Assembly (NCBI RefSeq): GCF_015209745.1
Contig: NZ_CP063657.1
Coordinates: 1,302,001 to 1,366,000, forward strand
Reading direction: 5' to 3'
DNA length: 64,000 bases
Source of the DNA: Lysobacter avium
GTDB taxonomy: Bacteria; Pseudomonadota; Gammaproteobacteria; Xanthomonadales; Xanthomonadaceae
The translations under genes were made by a program, and so were the position numbers. Positions within the stretch are counted from its first letter, which is position 1, and every line of letters starts with the position of its first letter. The notes beneath the pieces were generated by a model. The model made no database searches, was not told where the DNA came from, and saw only the letters and a program-made list of their open reading frames with translations. Below, one piece after another: positions 28,111 to 36,838 of the stretch.

Positions 28111-28800
28111 TCAATTCAGAGCAATCCGGATCGCCGCTGCTGCCACCAGTGGCGCCAGCACCAGCGCTACCGCCAGTCCCGCGCCCAGCAGGAGCAGCGG
28201 GCCGACCGGGTCCAGCCCCTGCGCCGCTGCTGCGACGCTGCCGGCGCCAAAGACCAGCACAGGCACGTAAAGGGGCAGGGCCAGCAAGGCCACAAGTATA
28301 CCGGAGCGCCTCATTCCAACGGTCAATGCGGCGACCACGGCGCCCAGCAGGCTCAGCAGGGGTGTTCCCAGTGCAAGGGCGGCCATCAGCACGGGCAATT
28401 GTGCGCGCGGGAGGTGCATCAGTTCGGCAAGGAAAGGCGTGGCGAGCAGCAGCGGCAGGGCGGTGGTCGCCCAGTGCATGAAGGTGCGCACGCCCACCAG
28501 CCAGCCCAGCGGCACCGGCGCCAGCATCCATTGCTCCAGCGAGCCATCCTCCGCGTCACCGCGGAAGAGCGTGTCTAGCGAAAGAAGGCCGGCCAGAAGG
28601 ACTGCCACCCAGAGCACCGCGCCGGCGACAGCGGCAAGGGTGTCGGGCTCGCCGCCGAGGGCGAGAGCGAACAGCACCACGACGAGGAGGGCGAACAACG
28701 CCGGCTGGAACGCATCCCCGCGCCGGCGCCACAGCAGGCGCAGGTCGCGCTTCATCAGCGCCTTTGCCGATCCGGGAAGACCTGGCAGGGCGCCGCTCAT
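28111..28800 (-). CDS. ccmB: Heme exporter permease CcmB
   Basis: A 229-residue permease with six hydrophobic segments after [19 protein letters not shown], the CcmB N-terminal signature. With the ATPase CcmA and CcmC it forms the ABC complex that drives release of heme-loaded CcmE. It overlaps ccmA by 4 nt (ATGA), and ccmC follows after 5 bp. Confidence 0.94.
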   Translation of the reverse strand: MSGALPGLPGSAKALMKRDLRLLWRRRGDAFQPALFALLVVVLFALALGGEPDTLAAVAGAVLWVAVLLAGLLSLDTLFRGDAEDGSLEQWMLAPVPLGWLVGVRTFMHWATTALPLLLATPFLAELMHLPRAQLPVLMAALALGTPLLSLLGAVVAALTVGMRRSGILVALLALPLYVPVLVFGAGSVAAAAQGLDPVGPLLLLGAGLAVALVLAPLVAAAAIRIALN

Positions 28801-29456
28801 GCGATCGCGCCGTTGGACTGGCGGACCATCTCGAGCATGCGCGTTCGCACCGGCGGTGCCGCGTAGGCGCCGTGGGTCGTCACCAGGGCCGCTCCGCCGC
28901 TGCGCAGATGCGCCTGGATCATCCGGTTGACCAGCTCGATCCCTTCCAGGTCCAGGTTGGCGTACGGCTCATCCAGCAGCCACAGCGGTGCCGGCGACAA
29001 CCACAGCCGCGCGAGTGACAGCCGCTTCTTCTGGCCGGCGGACAGCTGGCGCGCGAGCGCGTCCTCGTATCCGCCCAGCCCGACGATGGCCAAGGCATTG
29101 ATCGGCAACTGGTTGCGTCGCCTTCCCTGCAGCCCGCAGAGAAAGGACAGGTTTTCCATCGCGCTCAGGTCGGCCTTGAAGCCCGGCAGATGCCCCATGT
29201 AGGCAATGGCCCGCGCCCGGCGCGACGCCCGCGCCCGCTGCCCGTCGATATCCACCTCGCCGCCGTCGGCGCGAAGCAGGCCGGCCAGCACGCGCAACAG
29301 GGTGGTCTTGCCGGAGCCATTGCCGCCTTGGACGAGCAGCGCTTCGCCCGCGTCCACCGAGAAATCCAGCGGGCCGAACACGGGGTCGTCATTGCGGGCG
29401 AAATGCAGGCCGCGGGCGGCAAGCAGGGGCGGTGCGGATCGATCGGCGGCGGTCAT
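28797..29456 (-). CDS. ccmA: Heme exporter ATP-binding protein CcmA
   Basis: A 219-residue ABC ATPase with Walker [10 protein letters not shown] (about residue 39), signature [14 protein letters not shown], Walker [13 protein letters not shown], and the switch histidine in VTTHG. It powers release of holo-CcmE in cytochrome c maturation. It is the first ccm gene in reading order (ccmA-B-C-D-E-F-G-H-I), with a 39-bp gap to the DUF3293 gene upstream on the same strand. No strong Shine-Dalgarno is seen. Confidence 0.95.
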   Translation of the reverse strand: MTAADRSAPPLLAARGLHFARNDDPVFGPLDFSVDAGEALLVQGGNGSGKTTLLRVLAGLLRADGGEVDIDGQRARASRRARAIAYMGHLPGFKADLSAMENLSFLCGLQGRRRNQLPINALAIVGLGGYEDALARQLSAGQKKRLSLARLWLSPAPLWLLDEPYANLDLEGIELVNRMIQAHLRSGGAALVTTHGAYAAPPVRTRMLEMVRQSNGAIA

Positions 29457-29495
29457 CTGGAGGCGTCATGGCCGGTGGAACTCCGGGCGCCCATG

Positions 29496-30032
29496 TTAGC
29501 CGTTCGGTGGAGCGTCCCGTTGCTGGTCTTTCCAGTGAACGCAGGAAGCTGCGTCGGAGGGCAGCTCGCGATTCGATACCGCCTGCTTCCAGGCTTCCCG
29601 TGATGGACCCGGCGCCAGCATCCGCAGGACCACTGGCTCGCCCGAATCCCACGCCAGGATCGCTGCCTGGCCAAGCGAATCCGCCAGTGCGGACGCGGTG
29701 GGTACATCCATGTCTGCAAGCAACCAGCCCGGTTCGTGCCACTTTCCATCCGGACCTTCCGCCCACGCGGGCTCGCGCTGGATGCCCAACGCCTCCAGAC
29801 GCGCCACCAGTTGGGCGTCGGCCTGTTGGTTGGCGTCGTCGGGACGCGGTTCGGAGGCCGGGTTCCAGGCGGTGATGAACGCATAGGATCGGGCGGGCCA
29901 ATGGCTTTCCAGTCGCCCAGCGCGTTCGCCCACGAGCAGCGGGAACTCAGCACCATCCACCCGCACCCCATACCGGGCCGCGGCGTAGGCAGTGGCCAAC
30001 TCGATCGCATCGACGACCTTGAGTGTCCTCAT
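29496..30032 (-). CDS. DUF3293 domain protein
   Basis: A 178-residue soluble protein. The segment YAFITAWNPASEPRPDDANQ followed by QLVARLEALG and HEPGWLLADMD fits the DUF3293 family, whose function is unknown. There is no signal peptide or membrane helix. The start at 30032 (MRTLKVVDAIEL) is chosen because the frame upstream has no family similarity; the ribosome site is weak. It lies 39 bp upstream of ccmA on the same strand, so it may share the ccm promoter. Confidence 0.75.
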   Translation of the reverse strand: MRTLKVVDAIELATAYAAARYGVRVDGAEFPLLVGERAGRLESHWPARSYAFITAWNPASEPRPDDANQQADAQLVARLEALGIQREPAWAEGPDGKWHEPGWLLADMDVPTASALADSLGQAAILAWDSGEPVVLRMLAPGPSREAWKQAVSNRELPSDAASCVHWKDQQRDAPPNG

Positions 30033-30179
30033 GAGGGCCAGCTTCCGACTACTGGAGGCCGGATGCAAGTGTCCCGCGCTATCTGCGCGGTGCCGGTCCG
30101 GTGACGCCGCCGGCGACCCCGCTCGCAGCACGACGGTATTTCGTAGACTGGCTGCCTTTGTGACTCACAGGTCTCGCTC

Positions 30180-31358
30180 ATGTCGATCAGCGCCTCCACC
30201 AGCACCGTGCCCGTCCCGGAAACCAAACTGCCCAAGGTGGGCACGACGATTTTCACCGTCATGTCGCAGCTGGCCGCCGACCGCAACGCGGTCAACCTGG
30301 GTCAGGGGTTTCCCGACTTCGATCCGCCCGAACGGCTGGTAGAGGCCCTGGCCAGGGCGATGCGCGACGGACGCAACCAGTACGCGCCGATGAGCGGCAT
30401 CCCGGCGCTGCGCGAGGCGATCGCGGAGAAGACCGAGCGCTGCTACGGCTACCGGCCCGATGTGGATGCCGAGATCACCGTCACCTCCGGCGGCAGCGAG
30501 GCGATTCTGGACGCCATCCACGCGGTGGTCCGGCCGGGCGAGGAGGTCATCATCCTGGACCCCTGCTACGACTGTTACGAGCCCGCCATCGAGATGGCCG
30601 GGGGCATCCCCGTCCATGTGCCGCTGGACCCGCACACCTTCGCACCGGACTGGGACCTGATCCGAGCGGCAGTCACGCCGCAGACCCGGATGCTGATGAT
30701 CAACAGCCCGCACAATCCCTCCGGCGCGACGCTGGATGCGGACGACATCGAGCAACTGACCGCGCTGTTGCGCGATACCGACATCTACCTGCTGTCGGAC
30801 GAGGTCTACGAGCACATCGTCTTTGACGGGGCGCGCCACGAGTCGGTGCTGCGCTATCGGGAACTGCGCGAGCGTGCGTTCGTGATCTCCAGTTTCGGCA
30901 AGACCTACCACTGCACCGGCTGGAAGGTCGGCTATTGCGTGGCCCCGCCGGCCTTGAGCGCCGAATTCCGCAAGGTCCACCAGTACAACACCTTCTGCAC
31001 CTTCGCCCCGGCGCAGTTCGCCTTCGCGGAGATGATCCGGGACGAGCCGGAGCACTACCTGGAGCTCGGCGCGTTCTATCAGCCGATGCGCGACCGTTTC
31101 CGCGAGCAGCTGCTGACCACCCGCTTCAAGCCCTTGCCGGTGCCGGGCGGCTACTTCCAGCTGGTCGATTACTCGGCGGTCAGTGATCTGGACGATGCCG
31201 AATTCTGCCGCTGGCTGGCGATCGACCACGGCGTCGCCGCGATTCCGCTGTCCCCGTTCTATGGCACGCCGCCGGCCGGGCAGCGGCTGGTGCGGCTGTG
31301 CTTTGCCAAGAGCGAAGCCACCCGCGATGCGGCAATCAAGCGATTGGAGAAGCTGTGA
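30180..31358 (+). CDS. Methionine/glutamine-type aminotransferase (YbdL/KAT-like)
   Basis: A 392-residue fold-type I PLP aminotransferase. The PLP lysine is Lys241 in SSFGKTYHCTGWK. NSPHNPSGATL and SDEVYEHIVF carry the Asn and Asp/Tyr that hold the cofactor, and the C-terminal RLCFAK provides the carboxylate-binding Arg. The GQGFPDFDPPE start places it with E. coli YbdL (methionine aminotransferase) and kynurenine/glutamine transaminase K. Its stop shares one base with the omega-amidase start, the classical pairing in which the amidase removes the alpha-ketoglutaramate formed when glutamine is the amino donor. Confidence 0.92.
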   Translation: MSISASTSTVPVPETKLPKVGTTIFTVMSQLAADRNAVNLGQGFPDFDPPERLVEALARAMRDGRNQYAPMSGIPALREAIAEKTERCYGYRPDVDAEITVTSGGSEAILDAIHAVVRPGEEVIILDPCYDCYEPAIEMAGGIPVHVPLDPHTFAPDWDLIRAAVTPQTRMLMINSPHNPSGATLDADDIEQLTALLRDTDIYLLSDEVYEHIVFDGARHESVLRYRELRERAFVISSFGKTYHCTGWKVGYCVAPPALSAEFRKVHQYNTFCTFAPAQFAFAEMIRDEPEHYLELGAFYQPMRDRFREQLLTTRFKPLPVPGGYFQLVDYSAVSDLDDAEFCRWLAIDHGVAAIPLSPFYGTPPAGQRLVRLCFAKSEATRDAAIKRLEKL

Positions 31359-32155
31359 TGGACAACCTTCGTGTCTCCCTCGTCCAGGGCGAAACGCTCT
31401 GGCACGACCCGGCCGGCAACCGCGAGTATTACGGCGGCCTGATCGCGTCCCTGCGTGGCCTGACCGATCTGGTGGTGTTGCCGGAGACCTTCACCAGCGG
31501 CTTCTCCAACGATGCCATCGATGATGCCGAAACCATGGACGGCGAGTCGGTGGCGTGGATGCGCGAGCAGGCGAGGGCACTGGACGCGGCGGTTACCGGA
31601 AGCGTGCAGATCCGCGACGGCGACAAGGTCTTCAACCGCATGCTGTTCGCCACGCCCGACGGCGGCCTGCACAGCTACGACAAGCGGCACCTGTTCCGTT
31701 ACGCCGGCGAGCACAAGCGCTACGCGCCCGGCCGTGACCGGCTGACGGTGGAGTGGAAAGGCTGGCGTATCTGCCCGATGGTCTGCTACGACCTGCGATT
31801 CCCGGTGTTTTCCCGCAACCGTTTCGATGTCGAGCGCGAGGGAGCCCCGGACTACGACCTGGCCCTGTATGTCGCCAACTGGCCCGCGGCACGCGCGCAT
31901 GCCTGGAAGACGCTGCTGCGGGCGCGGGCGATCGAAAACCTCTGCTTCGTGGCGGGCGTCAACCGCGTCGGCACCGACGGCAACGACCTGGCCTATTCCG
32001 GTGACAGCGCGGTGATCGATTACGTGGGCGACGCGCTGAGCGAATGCACCGACCGCGAGCTGGTGACCACCACGACCCTGCTCGCGGCCGCATTGCATGG
32101 GCATCGCGAGCGCTTTCCCGCGATGCTGGATGCGGACCGCTTCGGGTTGTCCTGA
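31358..32155 (+). CDS. Omega-amidase (YafV/Nit2-like nitrilase superfamily)
   Basis: A 265-residue carbon-nitrogen hydrolase with the catalytic triad Glu43 (LPETFTSGF), Lys109 (YDKRHLF) and Cys143 (MVCYDLRFPVF). It hydrolyses alpha-ketoglutaramate and alpha-ketosuccinamate, pulling glutamine-dependent transamination forward and aiding methionine salvage. It is coupled to the aminotransferase (TGATG). The next gene, an SDR, is convergent, 45 bp away. Confidence 0.93.
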   Translation: MDNLRVSLVQGETLWHDPAGNREYYGGLIASLRGLTDLVVLPETFTSGFSNDAIDDAETMDGESVAWMREQARALDAAVTGSVQIRDGDKVFNRMLFATPDGGLHSYDKRHLFRYAGEHKRYAPGRDRLTVEWKGWRICPMVCYDLRFPVFSRNRFDVEREGAPDYDLALYVANWPAARAHAWKTLLRARAIENLCFVAGVNRVGTDGNDLAYSGDSAVIDYVGDALSECTDRELVTTTTLLAAALHGHRERFPAMLDADRFGLS

Positions 32156-32200
32156 ACCGCTGGCAATCGGCGCACCCAGGGCGGGCGGCGAGGCAAATGC

Positions 32201-32947
32201 TTACCGGAGCTGGATTGAGCCGCCGTCGGCCATCAGTGTCTGCCCGGTCATGTAGCGGCTGTCGTCACTGAGCAGAAAGGCCACCACAGGCGCGATGTCC
32301 TTTTCAGGGTCGCCGAAGTAGCCCAGAGGAATCCGGGCCGCAGCTTCCTCGTAATGCTCGGGGTGGCTGGATTTCCACTTCGCCACACCTTCGGTCTGCG
32401 CCTTGGGGCAGACGACGTTGACGCGTATTTTGTCCTTCGCCCACTCGTTGGCAGCGACCCGGCTCAGGCCACGGATGGCTTCCTTTGCCGCGGCGTAGCT
32501 GGCCTGTGTTTCCAGGCCGGTCAAGCCTGCACCCGAGCCGAAGTTGACGATGGACCCGCCCGACTTTGCCAGTTCCGCGTAAGCCGCCTGCATGAAGAAC
32601 AGCGTCGCGTTGAAGCCGGTCCCGAACGAGAGCGACCAGTCGTGCTCCGTCAACTCCATCAACGGTTTCTGGGTGGAGGCGTGGGCATTGTTCACCACGC
32701 CCGTCAGTCTGCCAAAGCGTGACAACGCCAGCTCGACGGCTTCCGCGGCGGTGGATTTCTGCGACACGTCACCGTGAAGGAAAACAATCCGTTCGGGGTC
32801 GCTCCGCTCCTTGCTCCGGCCGGCTTCCTCGTCGACATCCACGGCTACCACTGCTCCACCGCGTTGCGTCAATACCGTGGTCAGGGCTCCGCCGATACCG
32901 GCTGCGCCGCCCGTTACGATGACTACGTGACCGTCCAAGCTGCCCAT
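32201..32947 (-). CDS. Short-chain dehydrogenase/reductase (classical SDR)
   Basis: A 248-residue classical SDR: cofactor loop TGGAAGIG (residues 12-19), acidic DVDEE after strand 2 (NAD preference likely), VVNNAHAS in place of the usual NNAG, catalytic Ser138 (NFGSGAG), Tyr151 and Lys155 (SYAAAK), and the C-terminal YMTGQTLMADGGSIQL. The substrate is unknown; many relatives act on hydroxysteroids, 3-oxoacyl groups or sugars. The start at 32947 has AGAGG upstream. The frame continues to 33343 but that part reads against a decayed gene. Confidence 0.87.
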   Translation of the reverse strand: MGSLDGHVVIVTGGAAGIGGALTTVLTQRGGAVVAVDVDEEAGRSKERSDPERIVFLHGDVSQKSTAAEAVELALSRFGRLTGVVNNAHASTQKPLMELTEHDWSLSFGTGFNATLFFMQAAYAELAKSGGSIVNFGSGAGLTGLETQASYAAAKEAIRGLSRVAANEWAKDKIRVNVVCPKAQTEGVAKWKSSHPEHYEEAAARIPLGYFGDPEKDIAPVVAFLLSDDSRYMTGQTLMADGGSIQLR

Positions 32948-33029
32948 TCCATTTACCTCTTGCGGGAACTCCAGCATATCCACAGCCCTGCATGCGAAAT
33001 GCAACGACCCGGGTGGCGCGGTCGTGGTT

Positions 33030-33240
33030 ACGTTCGTAGTCCTTACTACCGTTTCGGCGTGCCGATTCTGAAATCCGCCATCGAAGCCGGCTGTCACTAC
33101 GTCGTCATCTGCGACGATGCGCAACCGACCGTGGACATGCTGGACCTGCACGAGCAGGCCAGTCAGGCGGGTATCGTCGCGTTGGTGGGTTGTGGTGTCA
33201 GCCCGGGAACGTTGAATGTGCTTGCCGCAATCCCGAGCCC
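33030..33240 (+). pseudogene. Remnant of a saccharopine dehydrogenase-like (NADP-binding) gene
   Basis: About 70 codons in one plus-strand frame read SPYYRFGVPILKSAIEAGCH, YVVICDDAQPTVDMLDLHEQ, ASQAGIVALVGCGVSPGTLN, VLAAI. This matches the middle of saccharopine dehydrogenase/reductase family proteins, where the usual form is GP(F/Y)YRFG...H-Y-x-D-I-C-D-D...G-x-x-A-L-V-G-x-G-x-S-P-G. No start, no Rossmann N-terminus and no C-terminal domain is present on either side, so only an internal fragment survives. The 452-bp stretch between the SDR start and nfeD holds nothing else I recognise, apart from whatever promoter nfeD uses. Confidence 0.72.
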
Positions 33241-33399
33241 TTTCGTCGCTGTTTTGTTGACCGTTGCCCCGTGGGGTTGCAGTTTCCGGGCGCGGCTTGC
33301 CTCGCCCTGTCGCGCGTGAGTTTTCCGCGGGTTTAACGGGCACTGGTGTTCAATTAGAAAACTCGGCCTTGGCGCCGCCCTTCCTGGGTGGAGATGACG

Positions 33400-34908
33400 A
33401 TGATCGAACGCGCAGTGCGGCTGGCGGGTTTCCTTGCCTGCATATGGGCGATTTCTCTCTTGCCTTCAGCACACGCGCAGACGCCGGTGGATGGGGCGAG
33501 GGCGCAGCATGTGATCGTCCTGGACATCAAGGGGGGGATCGGCCCGGCCACCCGCGACTATCTGGTGAGGGGGCTCGATCGCGCCGCCGATGAGTCTGCC
33601 GCAGCCGTGGTGGTTCGGATCGATACCCCCGGTGGCCTGGACGCCGCCACGCGCGATATCAACCAGGCGATCCTGGCCTCTCCCGTGCCAGTGATCGGCT
33701 GGGTCACGCCTCAGGGCGCGCGCGCGGCCAGCGCGGGCACCTACATCCTTTACGCCTGCCATCTGGCAGCGATGTCGCCGGCGACATCCCTGGGTGCCGC
33801 AACGCCGGTGCAGATGGGCGGTGGCGCATCCGGCAGCGACCCGGCCGGGGATCGAGCGGGCAACCGGACACTCTCTGGGCCCGGGGCGGACAAGGGTCTG
33901 CCAGACGCGCAGCGCCAGGCTCCGCAGGGAGCGGAGGGCGTTGGCGGGGAAGGTCCCAATGCACCCAAACGGCAGGGCAAGGACGACGCGAGGACGCACA
34001 AGGTCATCAACGATTCGGTCGCCTACCTGCGCAGCCTGGCCGAACTGCGGGGGCGCGACGCCGGCTTTGCCGAGTCCGCCGTGCGCGATGCGGCGACGCT
34101 CACCGCAGCGCAGGCGCTGCAGCAGCGTGTGGTGGAGATCATTGCCGACGATATGGACAGCCTGCTGGACCAGGCCGATGGGCGCGAGGTCGGGGTGCGT
34201 GGCGGACCCGTCGCTCTGTCCACCCGCGGGGCCGCGGTGACCACGCTGGCTCCGGACTGGCGCTCCAGCATGCTGGCCGTGCTTACCAACCCTTCGGTCG
34301 CCTACATGCTCCTGTTGGCAGGGATGTACGGTTTGTTGCTGGAGGGATACAGCCCGGGGGCGATCGTGCCCGGGGTGGTTGGCGCAATTTGCCTCCTGCT
34401 TGCGTTGTATGCGCTGCAGGTGTTGCCGGTCAACTACGCGGGGGTGGGCCTGATCGCCTTGGGCGTGCTGCTGATGGGACTGGAGTTCTCCGTGCCCAGC
34501 TTTGGCGCACTGGGGATCGGCGGCATCGTCGCGCTTGTCGCCGGATCATTGATCCTGTTCGACACGGATGTGCCAGGTTTCGGTGTTCCCGGCCAATTGA
34601 TTCTCGGCATTGGCATCGCCAGCGCCCTGTCGTTCATGGGGCTGGTCTGGGTACTGGCACGATCACGCACACGAGAGGTGTCTGTCGCTGCGGGTGCAAT
34701 GGTGGGTCAGCAGGCGATCGCGATCGAAGACTTCATCGGCCGGGGGCAGGTGCGCATCCGCGGCGAAATCTGGCAAGCCGAATCACCCATGCCCGTCGAG
34801 CGCGGCCAATCCCTGCAGGTTCAGTCCATGGACGGGCTGGTACTGCATGTCACCCACGTCGGTCCCGCAGTTGCCGTGCGGTCCGGCAAAACCGGAGTCC
34901 CACCATGA
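33400..34908 (+). CDS. NfeD-type membrane-bound serine protease (long form)
   Basis: A 502-residue protein. A signal peptide (ending HAQ at about residue 27) is followed by a ClpP-class protease domain with the Ser nucleophile at about residue 111 ([12 protein letters not shown]), four to five membrane helices (about residues 290-430), and a C-terminal OB-fold NfeD domain ([16 protein letters not shown]). Long NfeDs are partnered with slipins, whose C-terminal tails they cleave, and the slipin gene here overlaps by 4 nt. A polar Gly/Asp-rich insertion lies at about residues 139-200 between the Ser region and the [17 protein letters not shown] block. I cannot place the catalytic Lys with certainty. 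The ATG at 33400 has GGAG 6 nt upstream. Confidence 0.9.
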   Translation: MIERAVRLAGFLACIWAISLLPSAHAQTPVDGARAQHVIVLDIKGGIGPATRDYLVRGLDRAADESAAAVVVRIDTPGGLDAATRDINQAILASPVPVIGWVTPQGARAASAGTYILYACHLAAMSPATSLGAATPVQMGGGASGSDPAGDRAGNRTLSGPGADKGLPDAQRQAPQGAEGVGGEGPNAPKRQGKDDARTHKVINDSVAYLRSLAELRGRDAGFAESAVRDAATLTAAQALQQRVVEIIADDMDSLLDQADGREVGVRGGPVALSTRGAAVTTLAPDWRSSMLAVLTNPSVAYMLLLAGMYGLLLEGYSPGAIVPGVVGAICLLLALYALQVLPVNYAGVGLIALGVLLMGLEFSVPSFGALGIGGIVALVAGSLILFDTDVPGFGVPGQLILGIGIASALSFMGLVWVLARSRTREVSVAAGAMVGQQAIAIEDFIGRGQVRIRGEIWQAESPMPVERGQSLQVQSMDGLVLHVTHVGPAVAVRSGKTGVPP

Positions 34909-35732
34909 ACCTGGTCATGTACTTCCCGATACTGGTCGTCATTGCGGTCTTCTTCTTCAGTGCGATCAAGATCCTGCGCGAGTACGAGCGCGGCGTGGTG
35001 TTCCAGCTCGGCCGGTTCTGGAAGGTCAAGGGACCGGGACTGATCCTGCTGGTACCTGTCGTGCAGCAGATGGTCCGGGTCGACATGCGCACCATTGTCA
35101 TGGACGTCCCGACGCAGGACCTGATCACCCGCGACAACGTCTCCGTCCAGGTCAATGCGGTGGTGTACTTCCGGGTGGTGGATGCTGAAAAGGCGATCAT
35201 CGCGGTGGAGCACTTCTACGAGGCCACCAGTCAACTGGCGCAGACCACGCTGCGTTCGGTGCTTGGGCAACACGAGCTGGATCAGCTTCTGGCCGAGCGC
35301 GACAAGCTCAACGGCGACATCCGAGCGATCCTCGACAAGCAGACCGATGCGTGGGGCATCAAGGTGGCCAATGTCGAGATCAAGCACGTCGACATCAACG
35401 AGACGATGGTCAGGGCGATTGCCCGCCAGGCAGAGGCCGAGCGCGTTCGGCGGGCCAAGATCATCCACGCCGAAGGCGAGCAGCAGGCGGCCGAGAAGCT
35501 GGTCGAGGCCGCGCGGATCATGGGCGCCGATCCACGCGCGATCCAGCTGCGCTATATGCAGACTCTGACCGAGATCGCCGGCGACCGGACCTCCACCATC
35601 GTGTTCCCGCTGCCCATGGATCTTGTCGAGCCATTGCTGGCGCGGCTGAAGGAGCCCGCGCACCCGCCGCATGATCGGCCGGATCCAAGCCGTTCGGGTG
35701 CGTTCCCGCAAACAGGAGAGGAGCACACATGA
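34905..35732 (+). CDS. Slipin family protein (SPFH/Band 7, stomatin-like)
   Basis: A 275-residue membrane protein with an N-terminal hairpin/helix ([20 protein letters not shown]), the SPFH domain ([36 protein letters not shown]) and a coiled-coil region with the [19 protein letters not shown] signature of prokaryotic stomatins. Slipins organise membrane microdomains and are substrates of their NfeD partner, encoded just upstream with a 4-nt overlap. A further 4-nt overlap ties it to the downstream thioredoxin. The Pro-rich tail ([13 protein letters not shown]) is likely the flexible end. Confidence 0.94.
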   Translation: MNLVMYFPILVVIAVFFFSAIKILREYERGVVFQLGRFWKVKGPGLILLVPVVQQMVRVDMRTIVMDVPTQDLITRDNVSVQVNAVVYFRVVDAEKAIIAVEHFYEATSQLAQTTLRSVLGQHELDQLLAERDKLNGDIRAILDKQTDAWGIKVANVEIKHVDINETMVRAIARQAEAERVRRAKIIHAEGEQQAAEKLVEAARIMGADPRAIQLRYMQTLTEIAGDRTSTIVFPLPMDLVEPLLARLKEPAHPPHDRPDPSRSGAFPQTGEEHT

Positions 35733-36052
35733 GCCAGGACTACGCCACCACTGCGCCGACGCGCGAGGAAGTGGACGCGCTGCCCGGAATCAGCGTCATC
35801 GAGTTCGGCACCTCGTGGTGCGGGCACTGCCAGCGGGCGCAGCCGCATATCGCGGCCGTCTTCGCGAACCACCCCGACCTTCGCCATCTGAAGGTGGAGG
35901 ACGGTCCAGGGCGGCGGCTGGGCAGATCGTTCCGGGTAAAGCTCTGGCCGACACTCGTGTTCATGCGCGATGGCGAGGAAGTCGCGCGCGTCGTCAGGCC
36001 AACGGATACGCGAGTGATCGCCGAGGCGTTAGAGGCCACCGGCGGGTCATGA
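35729..36052 (+). CDS. Small thioredoxin-fold protein (WCGHC active site)
   Basis: A 107-residue thioredoxin-like protein without signal peptide: [18 protein letters not shown] with a CGHC pair (PDI-like, more oxidising than the CGPC of thioredoxin), and [13 protein letters not shown] with the cis-Pro. It should act on cytosolic disulfides or the cytosolic side of partner proteins. AGGAGAGGAG precedes it and its ATG overlaps the slipin stop by 4 nt, so it is made together with NfeD and slipin. Confidence 0.9.
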   Translation: MSQDYATTAPTREEVDALPGISVIEFGTSWCGHCQRAQPHIAAVFANHPDLRHLKVEDGPGRRLGRSFRVKLWPTLVFMRDGEEVARVVRPTDTRVIAEALEATGGS

Positions 36053-36181
36053 TTCAGGTTGTTGTGAGAAGCGGGCCCGTGACGCTGTCGACCCGGCGTT
36101 AACGGCGTCCCCCCTATGAATTGGACAATGACCGCATCTGGCCGGTTGCCATTCGCGTCACCGCGCGTACGACGAGGACCT

Positions 36182-36787
36182 ATGCATTTCCCAAGCCGCA
36201 AAACCCCTGCATCGCTGAACCACCGCGCACTTGCCGCTATCGGCGCGCTGTCGCTCGCATTCACCCTGGGCGCCTGCGACCGGGCTGCCGAAGAGGGAAC
36301 CCACATGGACCCCCCGGCGACTGCCGATGCCCAGATGCCGTCACCGATCGGGCCAGGTGGAACCCTTGTCACCGATGCGGCCGACGCCTCGGGCAGCCTG
36401 ACAGTGATGTCGGTGGGCGGGCCTGGTGACTTTGTCGCCGACAACGACCGCCGTGCGCTGTACATGCTGGAAGGAGATCTGGACGGCGACAAATGCACCG
36501 CTTCGTGCCTGACCCAGTGGGCGCCATTGTTCCCGCCGACCGGCGAGCCGACCGTGAGTGACGGCTTGAGCCCAGTGCTCATCGGAACAGTCGAGCGCCC
36601 CGACGGCAGCCGGCAGATCACCTACAACGGGCATCCGCTCTACCACTTCGTCGGCGACACCCGCCCTGGCGATGTGCTGGGCCACCAGCGCAATGACGAA
36701 TGGGGCGACTGGTACCTGCTGACGCCGCAGGGCAGCGAGCTGGGTGAGGAAGTGGGCAAGCTGGAGACACCGCGCGACAGCAACTGA
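36182..36787 (+). CDS. COG4315 family lipoprotein (Yx[FWY]xxD repeat)
   Basis: A 201-residue predicted lipoprotein with lipobox LGAC (about residue 32). The mature part holds the secreted-repeat domain seen in COG4315: RALYMLEGD, KCTASCLTQWAPL with a Cys pair, then YNGHPLYHFVGDTRPGD with the conserved Y-x-F-x-x-D motif and GDWYLLTPQG. Function is not established; such proteins occur near respiratory and redox genes. The start at 36182 has AGGA upstream. A 129-bp gap separates it from the thioredoxin gene and 51 bp from the next gene. Confidence 0.78.
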   Translation: MHFPSRKTPASLNHRALAAIGALSLAFTLGACDRAAEEGTHMDPPATADAQMPSPIGPGGTLVTDAADASGSLTVMSVGGPGDFVADNDRRALYMLEGDLDGDKCTASCLTQWAPLFPPTGEPTVSDGLSPVLIGTVERPDGSRQITYNGHPLYHFVGDTRPGDVLGHQRNDEWGDWYLLTPQGSELGEEVGKLETPRDSN

Positions 36788-36838
36788 GCCGACCGTTCGG
36801 GTCAGTACCGCATAACGCGCACCGGGTAGAGTGACCGG

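Noticed and set aside
32948..33343. Minus-strand extension of the SDR as its N-terminus
   Set aside because: It reads against the saccharopine dehydrogenase remnant, and the canonical SDR N-terminus with ribosome site begins at 32947.
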